Of a stretch of DNA of 64,000 bases, positions 53,501-62,644 are shown one piece after another. Location of the stretch: the NCBI RefSeq assembly GCF_021405525.1, contig NZ_JAGQAG010000001.1, positions 310,001-374,000 on the forward strand, read 5' to 3'. Source of the DNA: Ruegeria pomeroyi (GTDB taxonomy: Bacteria > Pseudomonadota > Alphaproteobacteria > Rhodobacterales > Rhodobacteraceae). Made by a program: the position numbers and the translations under genes. Under the pieces are notes generated by a model. The model was not told where the DNA came from and ran no database searches. It worked only from the letters and a program-made list of their open reading frames with translations. The number at the start of each line of letters is the position of its first letter. Position 1 is the first letter of the stretch.

Positions 53501-55036
53501 CACCACGATATCTATTCCATCGAGGATCTGGCGCAACTGATCTATGACCTGAAACAGATCAACCCGCGCGCCAAGGTGACGGTCAAGCTGGTGGCCTCGT
53601 CCGGGGTCGGCACCATCGCCGCCGGCGTGGCCAAGGCCAAGGCCGACATCATCCTGATCTCGGGCGGCAATGGCGGCACCGGTGCATCACCGGCCACCTC
53701 GATCAAGTTCGCGGGCCTGCCATGGGAGATGGGCCTGACCGAGGCGCATCAGGTCCTGTCGATGAACAACCTGCGCGACCGGATCACGCTGCGCACCGAT
53801 GGCGGTCTGCGCACCGGGCGCGACATTGTCATGGCCGCGATGATGGGGGCCGAAGAATACGGCATCGGCACCGCCGCGCTGATCGCGATGGGCTGTATCA
53901 TGGTGCGTCAGTGCCAGTCGAACACCTGCCCGGTGGGCGTCTGCACCCAGGACGAATCCTTGCGTGCCAAGTTCACCGGCAATGCCGACAAGGTGGTGAA
54001 CCTGATCACCTTCTATGCCCAGGAAGTGCGCGAAATCCTCGCCTCGATCGGGGCGCGGAGCCTTGACGAGGTGATCGGGCGTGCCGACCTGCTGGCACAG
54101 GTGTCGCGTGGCTCGGCCCATCTGGACGATCTGGACCTGAACCCGCTGTTGATCACGGTCGATGGGGCGTCCGAGATCGTCTATGACCGGGCCAAGCCGC
54201 GCAATGCGGTGCCCGACACGCTGGATGCCGAGATCGTGCGCGATGCCGCGCGCTTCCTGGAGGATGGCGAGAAGATGCAGCTGAGCTATTCGGTGCAGAA
54301 CACGCACCGGACAGTCGGCACCCGCGTGTCGAGCCATATCGTCAAGCGGTTCGGCATGCGCAACGATCTGCAACCCGACCACCTGCATGTCAAACTGCGC
54401 GGCTCGGCGGGCCAGTCGCTGGGTGCCTTCGCGGCGCCGGGCCTCAAGATCGAGGTCTCGGGCGATGCAAACGACTATGTCGGCAAGGGTCTGTCGGGCG
54501 GCACTATCGTGGTGCGCCAGCCGCAGATCAGCCCGCTCAAGGCAGACGAGAACACGATCATCGGCAACACCGTGCTGTACGGCGCGACCGATGGGTATCT
54601 CTTTGCGGCGGGTCGCGCGGGCGAGCGGTTTGCCGTGCGCAACTCGGGCGCCAAGGTGGTGATCGAGGGATGTGGCACCAATGGCTGTGAATACATGACC
54701 GGCGGTGTCGCGGTAATCCTGGGCGGCATCGGTGCCAACTTTGGCGCCGGGATGACCGGGGGCATGGCCTATCTCTATGACCCCGACGGCAAGGCCCAGC
54801 TGCTGATGAACATGGAAACGCTGGTGACATGCCCGGTGACAGTGGCCCATTGGGAGGCGCAACTGAAAGCGCTGATCGAGCGTCACGCAGAAGAAACCCG
54901 CAGCGCGAAGGCGGCTCATATTCTGCAACATTGGGATAGCGAGAAGGGCAATTTCCTTCAGGTCTGCCCCAAGGAAATGCTGAACAAGCTGCCTCACCCG
55001 CTGAGCCTCGACAGCCTGGCGATGCCCGCCGAGTAA
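50504..55036 (+). CDS. gltB: Glutamate synthase (NADPH) large subunit GltB
   Basis: 1510 residues, normal length. A 33-residue propeptide precedes the catalytic N-terminal Cys34 (EEHSSCGVGLVVSV), which forms the glutaminase site. The synthase domain contains GGNGGTGASP and the FMN region; the 3Fe-4S motif CIMVRQCQSNTCPVGVC is intact; the C-terminal beta-helix domain (GGTIVV, YGATDGYLFAAGRAGERFAV) is present. It makes glutamate from glutamine and 2-oxoglutarate with electrons from GltD. The start overlaps the GFA gene by 4 nt and the operon ends at a clear terminator. Confidence 0.98.
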   Translation: MTKYDADWVRAEEAKRKWMAENGLYSEEEEHSSCGVGLVVSVNGKRSRKVVEAGIDALKAVWHRGAVDADGKTGDGAGIHVQIPVPFFYDQIRRTGHEPRMNELVAVGQVFLPRTDFGAQERCRTIVETEILRMGYFIYGWRHVPVDVTCLGEKANATRPEIEQILISNSKGVDEETFERELYVIRRRIEKAAQAAGIAGLYLASLSCRSIIYKGMMLAEQVAVFYPDLMDERFESAFAIYHQRYSTNTFPQWWLAQPFRMLAHNGEINTLKGNLNWMKSHEIRMASSYFGEKAEDIKPIVPGGSSDSAALDAVFEVLVRAGRNAPMAKTMLVPESWSKQAVELPQAWVDMYSYCNSVIEPWDGPAALAMTDGRWVCGGLDRNGLRPMRYVVTGDGLLIAGSEAGMVPTDEATVVEKGALGPGQMIAVDMAKGRLYHDRELKDKLAGSRPFGDWVGKINNLEDQLGDVEETPLFTGAELRKRQIAAGYTIEELEQILAPMAEDGKEALASMGDDTPAAVLSKQYRPLSHFFRQNFSQVTNPPIDSLREYRVMSLKTRFGNLKNVLDEDSSQTEIIVAESPFVGNAQWETLKKNFNAPLVEIDCSFAQGSGGLGDALARIRSEAEEAVSSGAGHLLLTDQYSGPGKVAMPMILATSAVHSHLTRKGLRTFCSLNVRSAECIDPHYFAVLIGCGATVVNAYLAEDSIADRINRGLLDGSLTENMARYREAIDQGLLKIMAKMGISVVSSYRGGLNFEAVGLSRAMVAEYFPGMTSRISGIGIKGIQTKAEEIHAKGWDSGLDVLPIGGFYKARKSGETHAWEATSMHMMQMACNRASYELWKQYSAKMQSNPPIHLRDLLDIKPLGKPVPIEEVESITSIRKRFVTPGMSLGALSPEAHKTLNVAMNRIGAKSDSGEGGEDPAHFVPESNGDNPSAKIKQVASGRFGVTAEYLNHCEELEIKVAQGAKPGEGGQLPGMKVTDLIARLRHSTKGVTLISPPPHHDIYSIEDLAQLIYDLKQINPRAKVTVKLVASSGVGTIAAGVAKAKADIILISGGNGGTGASPATSIKFAGLPWEMGLTEAHQVLSMNNLRDRITLRTDGGLRTGRDIVMAAMMGAEEYGIGTAALIAMGCIMVRQCQSNTCPVGVCTQDESLRAKFTGNADKVVNLITFYAQEVREILASIGARSLDEVIGRADLLAQVSRGSAHLDDLDLNPLLITVDGASEIVYDRAKPRNAVPDTLDAEIVRDAARFLEDGEKMQLSYSVQNTHRTVGTRVSSHIVKRFGMRNDLQPDHLHVKLRGSAGQSLGAFAAPGLKIEVSGDANDYVGKGLSGGTIVVRQPQISPLKADENTIIGNTVLYGATDGYLFAAGRAGERFAVRNSGAKVVIEGCGTNGCEYMTGGVAVILGGIGANFGAGMTGGMAYLYDPDGKAQLLMNMETLVTCPVTVAHWEAQLKALIERHAEETRSAKAAHILQHWDSEKGNFLQVCPKEMLNKLPHPLSLDSLAMPAE

Positions 55037-55081
55037 TCGGTAAGCGGCCCTTTGGCGGGCCATACCGGAACGAAAAACGAT

Positions 55082-55119
55082 ACGACCGGGCTGTTGATGC
55101 GGCTCGGTCGTTTTTGTTT
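55082..55119 (+). terminator. Intrinsic terminator after gltB
   Basis: ACGACCG (55082-55088) pairs with CGGTCGT (55105-55111), extended by GGC/GCT-type pairing, followed by TTTTTGTTT. Stem plus T-tract are the classic form, 46 bp after the gltB stop. Confidence 0.85.
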
Positions 55120-55250
55120 GCACCGGAGTCCTTGTTAACACTTGAGGCAGCCGGTCACATTTCCGCCCCAATTTCTCCTTAATCTGATCGGCGAGGCAGA
55201 TCCGCGCTCGGGCGTGTGGTGAACAGACCCGGAAAACGGGCAGGGTGAAA

Positions 55251-56195
55251 ATGGCGAATATCACGTTGATCGCGCAGAACGTGAACGGTGATCCGTTCAT
55301 TGACGACGGTAGAATCAACATCGTGAACAACTCGACAAGCGTTTTGACCTTTGTCGACGTAGATACGCTGTTGAATGATCCGCTATCGGGGGAATACGTG
55401 TCTTTCGACGGCGGAACGACACTTTTGACCTATCAATATCTTGGGGTCGGAGACGTTCGCGGCGATCCCGGTCAGCGGGCCTCGTTCATCCGGATCGATC
55501 TGGGCGACGGCGATTTCATGACCGTGGCCATGGACATGAATGCCGATTTCGATGATCTGCCGGATCTTCAGAACGGCAATACGCAACTGACCATCGGCAC
55601 GCTGGATACAACCTCGCCCAACTGGTTTCCTGGGTTTGCGTGTTTTGCGGCCGGGACGCTGATCGAGATCGAAAGTGGCCCGATTCCGATTGAGGCCCTG
55701 CGCCCCGGCGATCTGGTGAGAACGGTGGACAGCGGCTTTCAGCCGCTGCTGCAATTGGCAAAGGCAACCGTTCGCGGTGACGGGGCCCTGGCACCTGTTC
55801 TGTTCAAGGCCGGTGTGCTGGGCAATTACCGTGATCTCTATGTCAGTCAGCAACACAGGATGCTGATCACCGGCTGGCGGGCAGAACTGGCCTGCGGCGA
55901 CAGCGAGGTGTTCGTCCCGGCGCGTCTGCTGGTCAATGACAGCACGATTCGCATCGTCCCTCGCCACAAGGTCACATATTATCACCTGCTGCTGGCCCGA
56001 CATGAAATCGTGTTCTCAGAGGGCATGCCGACAGAGAGCTTTTTCCCGGGCGCTTTCGAAGACTCGATGGGCTCAGCCGATGAAACCGCCGAAGCGTCCC
56101 TGTTCCCTGATCTTTCGGTCCCCGAAGGGCATGGGTGGCAGACCGCCAGACGGGTGGCCAAGTCCTCGGAGGCACATTTCTTGTCGGCGGCATGA
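55251..56195 (+). CDS. Hint-domain protein (Hedgehog/intein-type self-processing domain)
   Basis: 314 residues from ATG 55251 (a GTG two codons upstream is possible). An N-terminal region of about 125 residues is acidic and beta-rich with no known domain. A Hint module follows: CFAAGTLIEIESGPIPIEAL starting with the reactive Cys131, DLVRTVDSGFQPLLQL, and the conserved VSQQHRMLI His block. Such proteins are abundant in Rhodobacteraceae, often secreted and of unknown function. Intein-like Hint domains can cleave at the Cys; whether this one does is unknown. No neighbouring extein or RTX repeats are obvious. It is monocistronic. Confidence 0.86.
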   Translation: MANITLIAQNVNGDPFIDDGRINIVNNSTSVLTFVDVDTLLNDPLSGEYVSFDGGTTLLTYQYLGVGDVRGDPGQRASFIRIDLGDGDFMTVAMDMNADFDDLPDLQNGNTQLTIGTLDTTSPNWFPGFACFAAGTLIEIESGPIPIEALRPGDLVRTVDSGFQPLLQLAKATVRGDGALAPVLFKAGVLGNYRDLYVSQQHRMLITGWRAELACGDSEVFVPARLLVNDSTIRIVPRHKVTYYHLLLARHEIVFSEGMPTESFFPGAFEDSMGSADETAEASLFPDLSVPEGHGWQTARRVAKSSEAHFLSAA

Positions 56196-56248
56196 GCATG
56201 ATGGCTTTGTGCGTTCAGATCGACACGGAACTGCGCTAAAAGGCGTTC

Positions 56249-56977
56249 ATGGCCAAGCGGACTGCGAATTCCAGAAACAAAAAGGCCCGTAAGGCCAAGA
56301 GCGTGAGAAAGCCCATGAAATGGGCGCTGCGCTGGGTTGGTCGCGTGTTTCTGGCCGGGTTTGCGCTGCTGATGGCGTTGGTGCTGCTCTTTTCGGTGAT
56401 CAATCCGCCGATCACCCACACGATCTGGTCCGAGTATCGCCGCCTGGGCAAGGTGGAGCGCGACTGGGTGCCGCTGGAGCAGATTGCGCCGGTGATGGCG
56501 CGGTCGGTTGTGGCGGCAGAGGACGCCAACTTTTGTCTGCATTGGGGATTCGACGTCAATGCGATCCGTGCGGCGATTGGCGAAGGGTCGGGTCGTGGCG
56601 CTTCGACCCTGTCGCAACAGGTGGTGAAGAACGTGTTTCTGTGGCAGGGTCGCAGCTGGATCCGCAAGGCGCTGGAAACCGCGATCACGCCGCTGGTGGA
56701 ATTGACCTGGTCCAAGCGCCGCATCGTCGAGGTTTATCTGAACGTGGCCGAGATGGACGAGGGCGTGTTCGGCGTCGCGGCGGCGGCCGAGGGCTATTTC
56801 GGCGTAACCGCTGACAAACTGTCGGCGCAGCAGGCGGCGCGGATTGCCGCCGTTCTGCCCAACCCGCGCGAGCGTTCCGCGTCGGATCCATCACCCAGGC
56901 TCCGCAAGCGCGCGGCGGCGATCATGGATGGCGCGGCAACCATCGCGGCCGACGGACGAGCGGACTGTTTCGAATAG
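56249..56977 (+). CDS. mtgA: Monofunctional peptidoglycan glycosyltransferase MtgA
   Basis: 242 residues. A very basic N-terminus (KRTANSRNKKARKAK) and one membrane helix (VFLAGFALLMALVLLFSV) precede a GT51 domain with the catalytic Glu in VVAAEDANFCLHWGFD and STLSQQVVKNVFLW, plus KRRIVEVYLNVAEMDEGVFG. It polymerises glycan strands from lipid II, outside the membrane, without a transpeptidase domain. Length matches MtgA. Confidence 0.95.
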   Translation: MAKRTANSRNKKARKAKSVRKPMKWALRWVGRVFLAGFALLMALVLLFSVINPPITHTIWSEYRRLGKVERDWVPLEQIAPVMARSVVAAEDANFCLHWGFDVNAIRAAIGEGSGRGASTLSQQVVKNVFLWQGRSWIRKALETAITPLVELTWSKRRIVEVYLNVAEMDEGVFGVAAAAEGYFGVTADKLSAQQAARIAAVLPNPRERSASDPSPRLRKRAAAIMDGAATIAADGRADCFE

Positions 56978-56989
56978 GGCGCGTTTGCG

Positions 56990-57475
56990 TCACGCGGTGT
57001 CGAGGCGGAATTTCAGAAACCGGTGCCCGGCATGATCGACTTCACCCATCGGGCGCGCACCGAGGCGGCGCAGTGCGCCCAGATGGCGGCGCGAGGGCGG
57101 CAGCAGAAAGGTAACGAAGGGAATACGCGGATCGGTATGGGCAAAATCCAGTGCCTTGCGTGCAATGGGCAGGCCCAGCCCGAAATGCTCGGGACAGAGG
57201 ACCAGGCCGAAATCCCATTCCCCTCCTTCGCGCTGAAAGCCGCCCCAGCCCACATATCGACCCTGATGCAAAAACGCCCAATGGCCCAGTCCGTCCCGGC
57301 CCCAACAGGCCTCCTTTGCCTGGATGAACCCGGCGGTCTGCGCATCGCTCCAGCTGGCAGGCATCAGCGGCATGTGAACAGCCAGACGCGGATCGCGCAT
57401 ATGGGCGGTGATCAGGTCGGGGTCGACCTGTGACAGCCGTGAAAAGGTGAATGTCTCAGGGATTGTTGCGGTCAT
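56990..57475 (-). CDS. GNAT-family N-acetyltransferase
   Basis: 161 residues. The GNAT acetyl-CoA fold is recognised from the GHWAFLHQGRYVGWGGFQRE strand-turn and the LGLPIARKALDFAHTD motif A-type loop, with a C-terminal RRHLGALRRLGARPMGE helix. It is in the RimJ/RimL-like group by appearance. Substrate unknown. It converges on mtgA with a 12-bp spacer. Confidence 0.82.
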   Translation of the reverse strand: MTATIPETFTFSRLSQVDPDLITAHMRDPRLAVHMPLMPASWSDAQTAGFIQAKEACWGRDGLGHWAFLHQGRYVGWGGFQREGGEWDFGLVLCPEHFGLGLPIARKALDFAHTDPRIPFVTFLLPPSRRHLGALRRLGARPMGEVDHAGHRFLKFRLDTA

Positions 57476-57658
57476 CGGTCGGGCTCGTTCAGCGGTTCGG
57501 TATCTGCCCCCGCGTAGTGGTCGGCGTCAATCCGCGCAGCGTCACGATTGCGTGTCGCCCTGCCGCTCTTCAGGGCCTGTTTCGTCCGGGGGAACTTGCA
57601 CTTGCACCGCTGCCGGGGCTATTGCTGACGGGCAAGACCTCATTTGATCCGGATCCCC

Positions 57659-58324
57659 ATGGCGCGCCTGTTTCACGTCCCCCTGTCCCCGTTCTGCCGC
57701 AAGGTCCGTCTGTTGCTGGCCGAAAAGAAGATCGAGGTTGAACTGGTCGAGGAACGCTATTGGGAAGGCGACCCGGATTTTCTGCGCCGCAACCCGGCAG
57801 GCAAGGTGCCGGTGATCAAGCTCGACGGCAAGATGTTGGCGGAAAGCGGGGCCATTTGCGAGTATATCGAAGAAACCCGCCCCGAACCGCCGCTGATGCC
57901 CAAGGATGTTGACGGACGGTACGAGGTGCGCCGCTTGGTCAGCTGGTTCGACGACAAGTTTCATAACGAGGTGACCGCGAACCTGCTCTATGAAAGGGTC
58001 AACAAGAAGGTGACCGGGCAGGGCTATCCAGACAGCCGCAATGTCAAGGCCGGGGCCAAGGCGATCAAGTATCATCTCGACTACATGGGCTGGCTGCTGG
58101 ATCATCGCCGCTGGCTGGCAGGTGATCAGATGACGCTGGCCGATTTTGCCGCCGCCGCGCATCTGTCCTCGCTCGATTACATCTCGGATGTGGACTGGAA
58201 CCGCAGCCAGGTGGTCAAGGACTGGTACGCCAAGATAAAATCGCGGCCCTCGTTCCGGTCGATCCTGGCGGACCAGATCCCCGGTTTCCGTCCACCGCCG
58301 CATTATGCGGATCTCGATTTCTGA
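57659..58324 (+). CDS. Glutathione S-transferase family protein
   Basis: 221 residues from ATG 57659; a TTG five codons upstream is less likely. The N-terminal thioredoxin fold has SPFCRKVRLLLAEKK with a Cys/Ser at the active site, cis-Pro in KVPVIKLDGKML, and the ES motif in AESGAICEYIEE. The C-terminal helical domain holds WLLDHRRWLAGDQMTLADFA. Detoxification or stringent-starvation-type roles are both possible. The queG gene follows after a palindromic repeat. Confidence 0.92.
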   Translation: MARLFHVPLSPFCRKVRLLLAEKKIEVELVEERYWEGDPDFLRRNPAGKVPVIKLDGKMLAESGAICEYIEETRPEPPLMPKDVDGRYEVRRLVSWFDDKFHNEVTANLLYERVNKKVTGQGYPDSRNVKAGAKAIKYHLDYMGWLLDHRRWLAGDQMTLADFAAAAHLSSLDYISDVDWNRSQVVKDWYAKIKSRPSFRSILADQIPGFRPPPHYADLDF

Positions 58325-58332
58325 CCCGGTTT

Positions 58333-58396
58333 GGGGGCGCTGCCCCCGTCGCGCCAAGGCGCGCCTCCCCCGGAGTATTTTGGACCAGAAAGAAGC
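58333..58396 (+). repeat. GC-rich bipartite palindromic intergenic repeat, copy 3
   Basis: GGGGGC-GCT-GCCCCC (58333-58347) is identical to the first hairpin of copy 1. The second hairpin CGCGC-CAAG-GCGCG (58350-58363) differs in sequence but keeps pairing. The tail CCTCCCCCGGAGTATTTTGG and CCAGAAAGAAG runs straight into the queG ATG at 58397, so its purine-rich end may serve as the queG ribosome-binding site. Confidence 0.8.
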
Positions 58397-59428
58397 ATGA
58401 GCGGGGAGTTGAAAGACAGATTGGTCGCGCGCGCCCTGGAAGAAGGGTTCGTGGCCTGCCGCATCTGCCGCCCCTGCGATGTGCCGGAGGTGCCCGAGCG
58501 GCTGGCCGCTTTTGTCGGGGCGGGGTACCACGGGCAGATGGGCTGGATGGCCGAGCGGATGGAATGGCGCGGCGATCCGGCGGCACTCTGGCCCGAGGCG
58601 CGTTCGGTCATCATGCTCGCCGAAAGCTATACCCCTGAAACTGATCCGATGGAGGTGATAGGCCAGCCTGACCGTGCCGCGATCTCGGTCTATGCGCGGG
58701 GCAAGGACTACCATGATCTGGTCAAGAAGCGGTTGAAGCGGCTCGCACGCTGGCTGATCGAGACGGGCGGCGGCGAGGTCAAGGTGTTCGTCGACACCGC
58801 TCCGGTGCCGGAAAAGGCGCTGGGGCAGGCGGCGGGGCTGGGCTGGCAGGGCAAGCATACCAACCTGGTCAGTCGGGACTGGGGCAATTGGGCCTTTTTA
58901 GGCTCTGTTTTCAGCACGCTTGATCTGCCGGTGGATGAGGCCGGGCGCGACAATTGCGGCTCCTGCACCGCCTGCCTGACAGCTTGCCCCACCGATGCCT
59001 TTCCGGCGCCCTACCGGCTGGATGCCCGGCGCTGCATTTCCTATCTGACCATCGAGCACAAGGGACCGGTGGACGAGGAGTTGCGCAGCAAGCTGGGCAA
59101 CCGGATCTATGGCTGCGACGACTGTCTGGCCGCCTGTCCGTGGAACAAGTTCGCCGTGGCCGCCAGCGACCTGCGCTATGCCGGGCGCCCCGAACTGGAG
59201 GCGCCCGCCCTGGCCGATCTGGCGCGGCTGGACGATACCGGGTTCCGGGCGATGTTCTCGGGATCGCCCATCAAGCGGATCGGACGCGACCGGTTCGTGC
59301 GCAACGTGCTCTATGCCATCGGCAATTCCGGTCTGCCGGCTTTGCGCCCGGTTGCGCAGCGTTTGACCAGTGATCCCGACCCGGCGGTGGCGGACGCGGC
59401 GCGCTGGGCGGCGGCGCGGCTGGCCTGA
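58397..59428 (+). CDS. queG: Epoxyqueuosine reductase QueG
   Basis: 343 residues from ATG 58397. Two 4Fe-4S motifs are visible, [16 protein letters not shown] and [14 protein letters not shown], and the cobalamin-binding N-terminal domain has YTPETDPME and [18 protein letters not shown]. It reduces epoxyqueuosine to queuosine in tRNA wobble positions. The C-terminal HEAT-like tail includes [14 protein letters not shown]. Start codon abuts the palindromic repeat. Confidence 0.96.
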   Translation: MSGELKDRLVARALEEGFVACRICRPCDVPEVPERLAAFVGAGYHGQMGWMAERMEWRGDPAALWPEARSVIMLAESYTPETDPMEVIGQPDRAAISVYARGKDYHDLVKKRLKRLARWLIETGGGEVKVFVDTAPVPEKALGQAAGLGWQGKHTNLVSRDWGNWAFLGSVFSTLDLPVDEAGRDNCGSCTACLTACPTDAFPAPYRLDARRCISYLTIEHKGPVDEELRSKLGNRIYGCDDCLAACPWNKFAVAASDLRYAGRPELEAPALADLARLDDTGFRAMFSGSPIKRIGRDRFVRNVLYAIGNSGLPALRPVAQRLTSDPDPAVADAARWAAARLA

Positions 59429-59501
59429 GCGCCGCAAACAGGCGGGACATGTCGCTGGAAAGCGGTATTGAGGCACAAGCGAACAGGATGGAGGGGACCC
59501 G

Positions 59502-61505
59502 ATGACGCTGTCCTTGGGTGTGGATACGGGCGGAACCTATACCGACGCGGTGCTGATCCGCGACGAACGCGACGTGATCGCGACCGCCAAGGCGCTGACC
59601 ACGCGGTCGGACCTGGCGATCGGGGTCGGCAACGCCATTCGCGCGGTGCTGGATCAGGCGGGCGTGGCGCCCGGCGATATCGGGCTTGCCTCGCTGTCGA
59701 CGACACTGGCCACCAATGCGCTGGTCGAGGGGCAGGGCGGGCGCGTGGCGCTGGTCTATGTCGGGTTCGGCGAGAGTGATCTGGACAAGCACGGGCTGCG
59801 GGAGGCGCTCAAGGGTGACCCGGCGCTGGTGATCTCGGGCGGTCACAGCCATACCGGCGCCGAGGCGGCGCCGCTCGATCTGGGCGCATTGCAGTCGTTT
59901 CTTGTCTCTAACAAGGGAATCTCGGGTTTTGCGGTGGCGGGCCTTTTTGCCACTCGCAACCCCGAACACGAACTGACGGTTGCCCGCGCGATCACCGAGG
60001 CGACCGGGGCGCCGGTGACCTGTTCGCACCAATTGTCGGCCAAGCTGAACGGGCCGAAACGGGCGGTCACGGCGGTGCTCAACGCCCGCCTGATCGGCAT
60101 GATCGACCGTCTGATCGGCCGGGCGCAGGATACGCTGGTCGAGATCGGCATCGACGCGCCGATGATGGTGGTGCGCGGCGATGGTGCGCTGATGAGCGCC
60201 GAGCAGGCGCGCGAGCGGCCGATCGAGACCATCCTCAGCGGTCCGGCGGCCTCGATCGTGGGCGCGCGCTGGCTGACCGGGGTCGAGAATGCGCTGGTCT
60301 CGGACATTGGCGGCACCACTACCGATGTGGCCTTGATCCGCGATGGAAGGCCCAAGATCGACCCGGCCGGCGCCCAGGTCGGCGGGTTCCGCACCATGGT
60401 CGAGGCAGTGGCGATGCGGACCTATGGGCTGGGTGGGGACAGCCAGGTGCATGTGATCACCGAAGGGTTGCAGGGCGGTGTCCACCTTGGACCGCGCCGG
60501 GTTCTGCCCTTGTCGCTGATCGCGGCAGAGGCGGGAGAGGTTGTGCATGCGGCGCTGGACGCGCAGCTGCGCTCGGCCAGTACCGGGGAATATGACGCCC
60601 GGTTTGCCCGGCGGGTTCTGGGGGTGCCGGCAGAGGGCATCGGCCCGCGCGAGACGGTGCTGCTCGACCGGCTGGGCACTCGGGTTTTGCCCCTGCCCGA
60701 TCTGCTCAGGACGCGGATGGAGCAGGGCGCGCTGACCCGGCTGGTGGACCGGGGCATCGTGCAGGTCTCTGGCCTGACCCCGTCGGATGCCAGCCATGTG
60801 TTGGGGCGTCTTCACGCGTGGGATGCGGAAGCGGCCCAAAAGGGGATGGAGCTTTTTGCGCGTAAGCGAACCGGCAATGGCGAGCGTCTGGCAAAGGATG
60901 CCGAAACACTGGCAACGATGATCATCGACCAGTTGACGGAGCAGACCGCACAGACCTTGTTAGAGACTGCATTTGCCGAAGAGGGCGCTGATTTCGGCCT
61001 GCCGCCCGAGCAGCTTGCCCGCCATGTTCTGACCCGCATGGGGCTGTCGGGGCATCGCGGCCTCTTGGCGCTGGATGCTTCGTTGAATCTGCCTGTCGTG
61101 GGGTTGGGGGCGTCGGCGGCCAGCTACTATCCGGCGGTGGGCGCGCGGCTGCGCTGCGACACGATCCTGCCGGAACATGGCGGTGTGGCTAACGCCATCG
61201 GGGCGGTGGTGGGCCGGGTGACCCTGCGCCGGGCGGGCAGCGTGACAGCCCCCGCCGAGGGGCGTTACCGCGTGCATCTGGTCGACGGGCCGCAGGATTT
61301 CGGCGATCCCGAGCAGGCCATGACCTTGTTAGAGACTGTTTTGCGGGGAGAAGCAGAGCAGGCCGCGCGTGCCGCGGGGGCCGAGGATATCCGTATTCTG
61401 GTGAACCGCGACATCCGCCAGGTACCGGTCGAAGGGCGCGAGGTGTTTATCGAGGCCGAGGTGACTGTCGAGGCCAGCGGCCGCCCCCGTATCGCGGCAG
61501 AGTGA
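59502..61505 (+). CDS. Hydantoinase A / oxoprolinase family protein
   Basis: 667 residues. The ATPase-type signatures are clear: GVDTGGTYTDAVLI at the N-terminus, SLSTTLATNALVEGQGGRVA, and SDIGGTTTDVALIRDG. This is the ATP-dependent HyuA/N-methylhydantoinase A/oxoprolinase family. No hyuB partner or transporter follows, although HyuA usually needs HyuB, so it may have a different substrate or a distant partner. It is 73 nt after queG. Function unassigned. Confidence 0.87.
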   Translation: MTLSLGVDTGGTYTDAVLIRDERDVIATAKALTTRSDLAIGVGNAIRAVLDQAGVAPGDIGLASLSTTLATNALVEGQGGRVALVYVGFGESDLDKHGLREALKGDPALVISGGHSHTGAEAAPLDLGALQSFLVSNKGISGFAVAGLFATRNPEHELTVARAITEATGAPVTCSHQLSAKLNGPKRAVTAVLNARLIGMIDRLIGRAQDTLVEIGIDAPMMVVRGDGALMSAEQARERPIETILSGPAASIVGARWLTGVENALVSDIGGTTTDVALIRDGRPKIDPAGAQVGGFRTMVEAVAMRTYGLGGDSQVHVITEGLQGGVHLGPRRVLPLSLIAAEAGEVVHAALDAQLRSASTGEYDARFARRVLGVPAEGIGPRETVLLDRLGTRVLPLPDLLRTRMEQGALTRLVDRGIVQVSGLTPSDASHVLGRLHAWDAEAAQKGMELFARKRTGNGERLAKDAETLATMIIDQLTEQTAQTLLETAFAEEGADFGLPPEQLARHVLTRMGLSGHRGLLALDASLNLPVVGLGASAASYYPAVGARLRCDTILPEHGGVANAIGAVVGRVTLRRAGSVTAPAEGRYRVHLVDGPQDFGDPEQAMTLLETVLRGEAEQAARAAGAEDIRILVNRDIRQVPVEGREVFIEAEVTVEASGRPRIAAE

Positions 61506-61544
61506 ACCGGGCGCGCAACAGGCGCACCCGGATAAAATCAGGCT

Positions 61545-62057
61545 CTATTCCGCGGCATCCGCGCGTTTCGGCAACACCCAGTCGGCGCGGGGGAAGTGGC
61601 AGGTATAGCCGTTGGGATGCTTTTCCAGATAGTCCTGGTGGTTCTCTTCGGCCACCCAGAAGTCACCCACCGGCTCGACCTCGGTCACCACCTTGCCGGG
61701 CCACAGGCCCGAGGCATCGACATCGGCGATGGTGTCGAGTGCGACCGCCTTTTGCGCCTCGTTCACATAGTAGATGGCCGAGCGATAGCTGGTGCCCAGA
61801 TCGTTGCCTTGCCGGTTCACCGTGGTCGGGTCGTGGATCTGGAAAAAGAACTCCAGCAATTGCCGGTACGAGATGCGCGTCGGGTCGAACCAGATCTCGA
61901 TCCCCTCGGCATGGGTGCCGTGATTGCGATAGGTGGCGTTGGGCACGTCACCGCCGGTATAGCCGACGCGGGTGCGGTCCACCCCGGGCATCTTGCGGAT
62001 CAGATCCTGCATGCCCCAGAAACATCCTCCTGCCAGAACGGCGCGTTCAAGGCTCAT
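61545..62057 (-). CDS. msrA: Peptide-methionine (S)-S-oxide reductase MsrA
   Basis: 170 residues. The catalytic motif is GCFWGMQDL near the N-terminus, and [39 protein letters not shown] and [20 protein letters not shown] are typical. It repairs the S-epimer of oxidised methionine. It overlaps msrB by ATGA, so the pair is co-translated. Confidence 0.97.
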   Translation of the reverse strand: MSLERAVLAGGCFWGMQDLIRKMPGVDRTRVGYTGGDVPNATYRNHGTHAEGIEIWFDPTRISYRQLLEFFFQIHDPTTVNRQGNDLGTSYRSAIYYVNEAQKAVALDTIADVDASGLWPGKVVTEVEPVGDFWVAEENHQDYLEKHPNGYTCHFPRADWVLPKRADAAE

Positions 62058-62503
62058 GCGATATCCTCCACCTGATCGAGATAGTCAGCGTACCCCTCTG
62101 CCGCCATGTCATCACGATGGACAAAACGGAGGGAGGCCGAGTTGATGCAATAGCGCAGTCCGCCGCGATCGCGCGGACCGTCGGGAAAGACATGGCCCAG
62201 ATGGCTGTCCCCATGTTTCGAGCGGACCTCGGTGCGGATCATGCCATGGGTGCGATCCTCGAATTCCAGCACATGGGCGGTTTCGATCGGCTTGGTGAAG
62301 CTGGGCCAGCCGCAGCCCGATTCGTATTTGTCCGACGACGCAAAAAGCGGTTCGCCCGATACGATGTCGACATAGATGCCCGGTTCCTTGTTGTGCAGCA
62401 GCTTGCCAGTACCGGGACGTTCCGTGCCGCTTTGCTGGGTGACATGGTATTCTTCGGGGCTTAGCGCGGCGATGGCCTCGGGAGATTTCGTGTAACGGGT
62501 CAT
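62054..62503 (-). CDS. msrB: Peptide-methionine (R)-S-oxide reductase MsrB
   Basis: 149 residues. The catalytic [11 protein letters not shown] and [12 protein letters not shown] blocks are present. The four zinc-ligand cysteines of many MsrB proteins are replaced ([13 protein letters not shown] and [12 protein letters not shown]), so this is a zinc-free type. It repairs the R-epimer, complementing MsrA downstream. First gene of the pair, divergent from the peroxidase gene. Confidence 0.95.
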   Translation of the reverse strand: MTRYTKSPEAIAALSPEEYHVTQQSGTERPGTGKLLHNKEPGIYVDIVSGEPLFASSDKYESGCGWPSFTKPIETAHVLEFEDRTHGMIRTEVRSKHGDSHLGHVFPDGPRDRGGLRYCINSASLRFVHRDDMAAEGYADYLDQVEDIA

Positions 62504-62644
62504 GGAGCCTCCGTTCAGGGGTATTCATGCGCAGTATTTGAGATCGGATTGCCGAAAGCAAAGGGTTGTTTCGCAGCCCTCGCGAAGACGTGCATTGATC
62601 CGTATCACCTTGCCGTACGTAACCTGAGGGAAAGGAGAGCCAAG

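Noticed and set aside
53687..55330. 547-codon - strand frame opposite gltB
   Set aside because: Antisense shadow of gltB that crosses the terminator.
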